Assembly (NCBI GenBank): GCA_003151515.1 | Contig: PLXS01000013.1 | Span: forward strand, 1-38,515 | Direction: 5' to 3' | DNA length: 38,515 bases | DNA from: Opitutaceae bacterium | Lineage (GTDB): Bacteria; Verrucomicrobiota; Verrucomicrobiia; Opitutales; Opitutaceae | Shown here: in pieces, positions 33,608 to 38,515 of the stretch | Layout of the letters: each line of letters begins with the position of its first letter | Numbering within the stretch: the stretch's first letter is position 1 | Translations under genes and position numbers: made by a program | Notes under the pieces: generated by a model | What the model was told of the DNA's origin: nothing | Database searches by the model: none | Seen by the model: only the letters and a program-made list of their open reading frames with translations

Positions 33608-34363
33608 ATGTCCTCCCTAGAAATCAGGAACCTTCACGTCTCCACGGGGGACAAGGAAATCGTCAAGGGCGTGTCCCTGACGATCAACTCCGGCGAGGTC
33701 CACGCCATCATGGGGCCCAACGGCGCGGGCAAGTCCTCCATGGCCAAGGCGATCGCCGGCCACCCTGACTACCTGATCACCGAGGGCGAGGTGCTGCTCG
33801 ACGCCAAGTCGGTCCTCGAGATGGAGTCCGACGAGCGGGCGCGCGCGGGGATCTTCCTCGCGTTCCAGTACCCGAGCGAGGTCCCGGGGGTGAGCATCGC
33901 CAACTTCTTGCGGGCGGCCATCCAGGCGCGCATGGCGGAGGGCGAGGAGATCGACGCCGCCGCCTACTACAAGCGCCTCTACGAGAAGATGGATCTCCTT
34001 AAGATCGACCGGAAGTTCACGTCGCGCTCGGTGAACGAGGGGTTCTCCGGGGGCGAGAAGAAGAGGAGCGAGATCCTGCAGATGGCGATGCTCGAGCCCC
34101 GCTTCGCGCTCATGGACGAGACCGACTCAGGGCTCGACATCGACGCCCTGAAGATCGTCGCCGAGGGCGTCAACCACCTGCGCGGCCCGAACCTGGGCGT
34201 GCTGCTGATCACGCACTACCAGCGCCTGCTCAACTACATCGTGCCGGACCACGTGCACGTCATGATTGACGGAAGGCTCGTCAAGAGCGGCGACAGGACC
34301 CTCGCGCTGGAGCTCGAGTCCAAGGGCTACGGCTGGGTGAAGAAGGAGTTCGCGAACGCCTGA
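33608..34363 (+). CDS. sufC: Fe-S cluster assembly ATPase SufC
   Basis: This is the ABC-type ATPase of the SufBCD scaffold. The 251-residue protein has Walker [17 protein letters not shown], the Q-loop region [13 protein letters not shown], the signature [14 protein letters not shown], and Walker [16 protein letters not shown]. The form LDIDAL after the Walker B is characteristic of SufC. Start ATG 33608. Confidence 0.96.
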   Translation: MSSLEIRNLHVSTGDKEIVKGVSLTINSGEVHAIMGPNGAGKSSMAKAIAGHPDYLITEGEVLLDAKSVLEMESDERARAGIFLAFQYPSEVPGVSIANFLRAAIQARMAEGEEIDAAAYYKRLYEKMDLLKIDRKFTSRSVNEGFSGGEKKRSEILQMAMLEPRFALMDETDSGLDIDALKIVAEGVNHLRGPNLGVLLITHYQRLLNYIVPDHVHVMIDGRLVKSGDRTLALELESKGYGWVKKEFANA

Positions 34364-34366
34364 AAC

Positions 34367-34372
34367 GGGAGG
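34367..34372 (+). promoter_or_regulatory. strong Shine-Dalgarno site of sufB
   Basis: GGGAGG lies eight bases before ATG 34381. It is exceptional in a window where most starts have C-rich leaders. Confidence 0.65.
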
Positions 34373-34380
34373 AAAGCAAC

Positions 34381-35823
34381 ATGTCCGACACACCCGAAAC
34401 CGACACGCTCGAGGCAACCATGGACAATCCCGTCTCCGGGATCGACCAGTCGTCGGGCAACTTCAAGTACGACATGACGTACGACTTCGACGCGGGCACG
34501 GGCCTGAACGAGCGCACGGTCGACTACATCTCCTCCGTGAAGAAGGAGGCCCGGTGGCTGCACGACTTCCGCCAGAGCGCCCTCAAGGTCTTCGAGTCCA
34601 AGCCGCTTCCCACCCACTGGGCCACCAAGGACCTGGAGAACATCAACTTCGACAAGATCCGCTACTACCTCTCCCAGGGCCAGAAGCCCAAGCGCACCTG
34701 GGCGGAGGTGCCCGACGACATCAAGGCCACCTTCGAGCGGCTGGGGATCCCGGAGCAGGAGCGCAAGTTCCTGGCCGGCGTCGAGGCGCAGTTCGACTCC
34801 GAAGCGGCCTACTCGAACATCAAGGAGGCGGTCGCCAAGCAGGGCGTCATCTTCATGAACTCGACCGAGGGGCTGCGGGAGCACCCGGAAATCTTCCGCA
34901 AGTTCTTCGGCAAGGTGATCCCGACGGGCGACAACAAGTTCTCGGCCCTGAACAGCGCCGTGTTCTCGGGCGGGTCGTTCATCTACGTGCCGCCGGGCGT
35001 CAAGGTGTCCCACCCGCTGCAGGCCTACTTCCGGATCAACGCCGAGAGCTTCGGCCAGTTCGAGCGCACGCTCATCATCGCCGACGAGGGCGCCGAGCTC
35101 ACCTACATGGAGGGCTGCACGGCGCCGAAGTTCTCGACGGCCACGCTCCACAGCGCCGTCGTCGAGCTGGTGGCGCTCAAGGGGGCGAAGATCCAGTACA
35201 TCACGGTGCAGAACTGGTCCTCGAACGTCTTCAACCTGGTGACCAAGCGCGGCCTCGCGCACGAGGACGCGGAGATCAAGTGGATCGACTGCAACATCGG
35301 CAGCCGCCTCACGATGAAGTACCCGGGCGTCGTGCTCAAGGGGCGCAAGTCCCGCGGCGAGGTGATCTCGATCGCGCTCGCGAACGACGGCCAGCACCAG
35401 GACACGGGGGCGAAGATGGTCCACGCGGCGGACGAGACCACCTCGACCGTCGTCTCGAAGTCCATCTCGGTCGGCCAGGGCCGCGCGACCTACCGCGGTG
35501 TGGTCCACATCCCGCGCCACCTGAAGGGCTGCAAGAACAACACCGAGTGCGACGCGCTGCTCATCAACACCAACAGCCGCACGGACACGTACCCGGCGAT
35601 CACCGTGCGCGGCGACCACCACAAGGTCCAGCACGAGGCGAGCGTCTCGAAGGTGAGCGCCGAGCAGATATTCTACATGCAGCAGCGCGGGCTGACCGAG
35701 GGGCAGGCCATGAGCCTTTCCGTCAACGGGTTCATCAACGACCTCGCCCGCCAGTTCCCGATGGAGTACTCGGTCGAGCTCAAGCGCCTGATCGACCTGG
35801 AGATGGAAGGGAGCGTAGGCTGA
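34381..35823 (+). CDS. sufB: Fe-S cluster assembly scaffold SufB
   Basis: The 480-residue protein is the larger scaffold subunit on which clusters form. It has the SufB core ([87 protein letters not shown]) and normal length. The conserved cysteine in NTECD is present. It follows sufC by 17 bases and carries its own strong ribosome-binding site. Confidence 0.97.
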   Translation: MSDTPETDTLEATMDNPVSGIDQSSGNFKYDMTYDFDAGTGLNERTVDYISSVKKEARWLHDFRQSALKVFESKPLPTHWATKDLENINFDKIRYYLSQGQKPKRTWAEVPDDIKATFERLGIPEQERKFLAGVEAQFDSEAAYSNIKEAVAKQGVIFMNSTEGLREHPEIFRKFFGKVIPTGDNKFSALNSAVFSGGSFIYVPPGVKVSHPLQAYFRINAESFGQFERTLIIADEGAELTYMEGCTAPKFSTATLHSAVVELVALKGAKIQYITVQNWSSNVFNLVTKRGLAHEDAEIKWIDCNIGSRLTMKYPGVVLKGRKSRGEVISIALANDGQHQDTGAKMVHAADETTSTVVSKSISVGQGRATYRGVVHIPRHLKGCKNNTECDALLINTNSRTDTYPAITVRGDHHKVQHEASVSKVSAEQIFYMQQRGLTEGQAMSLSVNGFINDLARQFPMEYSVELKRLIDLEMEGSVG

Positions 35824-35825
35824 CC

Positions 35826-37157
35826 ATGGTGGAGCAGAGTGCGTCCATGCCCGCGGTGGCCGACCCGATTGGCGCCTTCACCGAGCAGGCCCTCGAGCGC
35901 CACCTCGCCTCCCTGGAAAAGGCCCCGGCCTTCTGGCTTGAGAGGAAGCGCGCCGCGTACGCGAAGTTCGCGTCGCTGCCCCTGCCGGGGCGGACGGACG
36001 AGGCCTGGCGCTTCAGCACCGTCTCCGGGGTCTCCCTGGACGGGTTCACGCCCGCGGCGCCGGCCGCGGCCCCCGCCCAGCGAAGGCCCGCCGGCATCGA
36101 CATCGCCGCCGCGGCGACCCTCGCGTTCGTCGACGGCCGCCCGGCCCAGGCGGGCCCAATCGCCCCCGAGCTGGCCCAAAGGGGGGTCGTCGTCTCGACG
36201 CTCACGCAGGCGCTGGCGGAGCACCCCGACCTGCTTCGCGAGCACTTCATGGCGCAGCCGCAGAAGCTGGGCTCGGCCAAGTTCGCGGCCCTGCACGAGG
36301 CCTTCGTCGAGGACGGCGCGTTCGTCTTCGTCCCGAAGGGCGTGGAGATCGACGCCCCGATCGTCGTTGTCCACGCGGCCTCCCGTCCGCAGGGCGCGCT
36401 CTTCCCGCACACCCTCGTCATCGCGGACGACGGCTCGCGGGTCACGGTGGTCGACCACTTCGTCTCGGCCGGCGACACGCGCCAGTTCGCCTGCGGCGCG
36501 AACGACCTCTACGCCGGCCACGGGGCCAAGATCTGCTACGCCGCCGCCCAGTGCTGGTCCACTAAGGCCCTCTCGCTGCAGTTCAACTCGACGGTCGTCC
36601 GGCGCGACGCCCGCGTCCAGTCGCTCAACATCCATTTGGGCGGCGGCCAGGCGCGCCACGAGTCGCTCAGCCAGCTGCAGGCGCCGGGCGGGTTCTCGGA
36701 GATGCTGGCCGTCACGGTGGCCAGCGGCGCGCGGGAGTTCGACCAGAGGACGCTCCAGATCCACCAGGCCCCGAACACCAAGTCGGACCTGCTCTACAAG
36801 AACGCCCTTCTCGACAAGGCGCGCACGATCTTCTCGGGTCTCATCATCGTGGACCCGGACGCCCAGAAGACCGACGCCTACCAGAGGAACGCCAACCTGA
36901 TGCTCAGCGACGACGCCGAGTCGAACGCGCTCCCGGGGCTCGAGATCCAGGCGAACGACGTGCGCTGCACCCACGGCGCCACCAGCTCCCGGATCGACCC
37001 CGAGCAGGAGTTCTACCTCAAGTCGCGCGGCATCCCTCCGAAAGCAGCTGACGAGCTGCTCATATTCGGTTTCTTTGAGGAGGTCCTGAACCGGCTTGAG
37101 AGCGAGGAGCTTCACGCCGCGCTAAGGACGCTCATCCGCTCTCGCGTACGCATGTAG
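35826..37157 (+). CDS. sufD: Fe-S cluster assembly protein SufD
   Basis: The 443-residue protein is the second scaffold subunit, a paralogue of SufB. It shows AWRFSTVSGVSLDGF, VFVPKGVEIDAPIVVVHAA, LVIADDGSRVTVVDHF, and the C-terminal CTHGATSSRIDPEQEFYLKS, where the conserved His pairs with the SufB cysteine. ATG 35826 lies two bases after the sufB stop. SufB-SufD order and spacing are typical. Confidence 0.95.
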   Translation: MVEQSASMPAVADPIGAFTEQALERHLASLEKAPAFWLERKRAAYAKFASLPLPGRTDEAWRFSTVSGVSLDGFTPAAPAAAPAQRRPAGIDIAAAATLAFVDGRPAQAGPIAPELAQRGVVVSTLTQALAEHPDLLREHFMAQPQKLGSAKFAALHEAFVEDGAFVFVPKGVEIDAPIVVVHAASRPQGALFPHTLVIADDGSRVTVVDHFVSAGDTRQFACGANDLYAGHGAKICYAAAQCWSTKALSLQFNSTVVRRDARVQSLNIHLGGGQARHESLSQLQAPGGFSEMLAVTVASGAREFDQRTLQIHQAPNTKSDLLYKNALLDKARTIFSGLIIVDPDAQKTDAYQRNANLMLSDDAESNALPGLEIQANDVRCTHGATSSRIDPEQEFYLKSRGIPPKAADELLIFGFFEEVLNRLESEELHAALRTLIRSRVRM

Positions 37158-37174
37158 GAGCCCCCCACCCACCC

Positions 37175-37717
37175 ATGAACCGCGAACGCACGCTGTCACG
37201 CGACATTGCCGCCGCCCAGATCCCCTCCGGGGAGAGGCACATCCTGAACGCCGGGACGCGGGTGCAGATCCACCAGACGCTCGGCGGCAGCTACACCGTG
37301 CAGACCGACTTCGGCCTGTTCCGAATCGACGGGAAGGAGGGCGATGCGCTCGGCGAGAAGGCGGCCGAGCACAAGGTCGAGGCCGCCACCCTGGCCGACG
37401 GGGCGCCCGACCCGCAGGCCATCTGGGAGCAGCTGCGCAGGGTGTATGACCCCGAGATCCCCGTTAACATCGTCGACCTGGGCCTTGTCTACTCCATGGA
37501 CGTCGAGCGCGGGGCCGACAACGCCTACAAGGTCAACGTCGCGATGACGCTCACCGCGCCCGGCTGCGGCATGGGCCCGGCGATCGCCGAGGACGCGAAG
37601 GGCAAGGTGCTCCTCGTGCCGGGCGTCGGCGACGCGGACGTGCGGATCACTTGGGACCCTCCCTGGAACCAGTCGATGATCAGCGAGGAGGGCAAGATGA
37701 AGCTCGGCCTGGTGTGA
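37175..37717 (+). CDS. sufT: SufT-type Fe-S assembly protein (DUF59/MIP18 domain)
   Basis: The 180-residue protein has an N-terminal region (about 75 residues, GTRVQIHQTLGGSYTVQTD) and a DUF59 domain (WEQLRRVYDPEIPVNIVDLG, then MTLTAPGCGMG with the conserved cysteine). It matches the SufT family, thought to help maturation of Fe-S proteins under high demand. ATG 37175 follows a run of CCCACC. Its stop overlaps the GTG start of the XdhC-like gene. Confidence 0.92.
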   Translation: MNRERTLSRDIAAAQIPSGERHILNAGTRVQIHQTLGGSYTVQTDFGLFRIDGKEGDALGEKAAEHKVEAATLADGAPDPQAIWEQLRRVYDPEIPVNIVDLGLVYSMDVERGADNAYKVNVAMTLTAPGCGMGPAIAEDAKGKVLLVPGVGDADVRITWDPPWNQSMISEEGKMKLGLV

Positions 37718-38496
37718 GCATCTACGGGCAGGTAGTGGCGCTCGAGAACGAGGGCACGCCTTTCGTCCTGGTCACCTTGGTCGAGGCCACGGGCAGCACG
37801 CCCCAGGACGCGGCCGCGAAGATGATCGTGACCTGCGGCGGCCTCTCCCGGGGGACGGTCGGGGGCGGCAGGGTCGAGGCGGCGGCGCTCAAGGTGGCCC
37901 TGGAGATGCTGGAGAAGGCCGACGGAAGGCCGAGATTCGCCTCGTGGACCCTCAAGGGCGATGTGGGCATGACCTGCGGCGGCGCCGTGAAGCTCTACTT
38001 TGAGCCGCACTTCGGGCCCGGGCCCTGGCACATCGCCGTGTTCGGCGCGGGCCACGTGGCCCAGGCCCTGGTCCCCGTGCTGGTCCCTTTGCCCTGCACG
38101 ATCACGTGCGTCGACCACCGGCCGGAATGGCTCGGGCGCCTGCCGAAGGCGTCCAACTTGAGCGCGGTGCAGTCCGACAGCCCCGCCGACTTGGTGCCGG
38201 GGCTTCCCGACGGCTCCTTCCTCGTCGTGATGACTATGGGGCACTCGACCGACCGGCCGATCCTCAAGCGGGCGCTCTCGGAGAGGAGCTTCCCCTTCAT
38301 CGGCGTCATCGGAAGCGACGCCAAGGCCGAGATCCTGCGCAGGGAGCTGGCAGCGGAGGGGGTGACGCCCGAGCAGGCGGCCCGCTTCCGCTGCCCCGTC
38401 GGGCTCGACTTCGGCACAAACCACCCCCACGAGATCGCGCTTAGCATTGCGGGCCAGCTCGTGACGGAGCGCGACCGGCTCAGGGCCGCCCGCTAG
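37714..38496 (+). CDS. XdhC/CoxI-family protein
   Basis: The 260-residue protein has the N-terminal XdhC_CoxI domain (LVTLVEATGSTPQDAAAKMIV, GLSRGTVGGGRVEAAAL) and a C-terminal Rossmann domain (IAVFGAGHVAQALVPVL, FLVVMTMGHSTDRPIL, FIGVIGSDAKAEIL). Relatives insert sulfurated molybdenum cofactor into xanthine dehydrogenase-like enzymes. No such enzyme gene is in the window. GTG 37714 overlaps the sufT stop, so it belongs to the suf transcript. Downstream, 38497 to 38515 is AT-rich and ends the window. Confidence 0.88.
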   Translation: MSIYGQVVALENEGTPFVLVTLVEATGSTPQDAAAKMIVTCGGLSRGTVGGGRVEAAALKVALEMLEKADGRPRFASWTLKGDVGMTCGGAVKLYFEPHFGPGPWHIAVFGAGHVAQALVPVLVPLPCTITCVDHRPEWLGRLPKASNLSAVQSDSPADLVPGLPDGSFLVVMTMGHSTDRPILKRALSERSFPFIGVIGSDAKAEILRRELAAEGVTPEQAARFRCPVGLDFGTNHPHEIALSIAGQLVTERDRLRAAR

Positions 38497-38515
38497 AGCA
38501 TTTTAAATAAAACTG

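Noticed and set aside
1..38515. CRISPR array, prophage, integron or rRNA
   Set aside because: I saw no regularly spaced repeats, no phage structural or integrase genes, and no rRNA-like conserved stretches.

Overview
The window is a GC-rich (about 68 to 70 percent G+C by eye), densely coded bacterial chromosome segment. I infer Verrucomicrobiota, probably an Opitutae-like lineage. The basis is the short basic protein at 13912 (a Chlamydiae/Verrucomicrobia-type family), the style of the L,D-transpeptidase and omega-subunit genes, and the mix of housekeeping neighbours. I could not run a search to confirm this. Most start codons have no Shine-Dalgarno sequence and are preceded by C-rich leaders instead. 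sufB and the methyltransferase gene at 21475 are clear exceptions.

Layout. 1-75: tRNA-Val. 83-4194: asd and an L,D-transpeptidase in divergent orientation whose start codons overlap, then a P1B-4-like metal ATPase, then a 172-bp transposase-less inverted-repeat element. 4195-8571: DinG-type helicase, PP2C phosphatase, an HTH-MBL fusion protein, pyrE. 8598-11555: HtrA/DegQ protease, prs and trmL on the minus strand. 11678-13770: a lone receiver protein, then rpoZ-smpB-thrB. 13912-14702: the short basic protein and a DedA protein. 14712-17131: a minus-strand operon crcB-DUF190-DUF983-chrA, led by what I read as a fluoride riboswitch. 17199-18415: a CBS/SpoIIE-type phosphatase gene with a frameshift. 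18560-22512: a lipoprotein-like glycoside hydrolase with a PA14-like tail, an aldehyde dehydrogenase and an O-methyltransferase. 22576-25549: a copper-type P1B ATPase and an ArsR/SRPBCC pair with an operator palindrome. 25635-25708: tRNA-Gln. 25821-33013: pyrH-frr-proB-MFS transporter-UvrD-like helicase, then trxB and a VanY-like peptidase cut by an in-frame TGA. 33035-38496: an AT-rich regulatory island and a fur-sufC-sufB-sufD-sufT-xdhC operon.

How the genes work together. Several clusters are functionally coherent: nucleotide and translation genes (pyrE, prs, pyrH, frr, smpB, rpoZ), aspartate-family and proline synthesis (asd, thrB, proB), metal and anion export (two P1B ATPases, CrcB, ChrA), and Fe-S cluster assembly under a Fur-family regulator. 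Start/stop overlaps of the ATGA, GTGA or TTGA type couple smpB/thrB, frr/proB, proB/MFS, trxB/vanY and sufT/xdhC.

The most unusual points are the riboswitch-led operon that includes ChrA, the small inverted-repeat element inserted in a palindrome between two divergent genes, the HTH-MBL protein with flavodiiron-like ligands, the stop codon inside the VanY EPWHW motif, and two frameshifted genes only 1.6 kb apart. I see no CRISPR array, no transposase, no rRNA, and no gene-free stretch longer than 300 bases.
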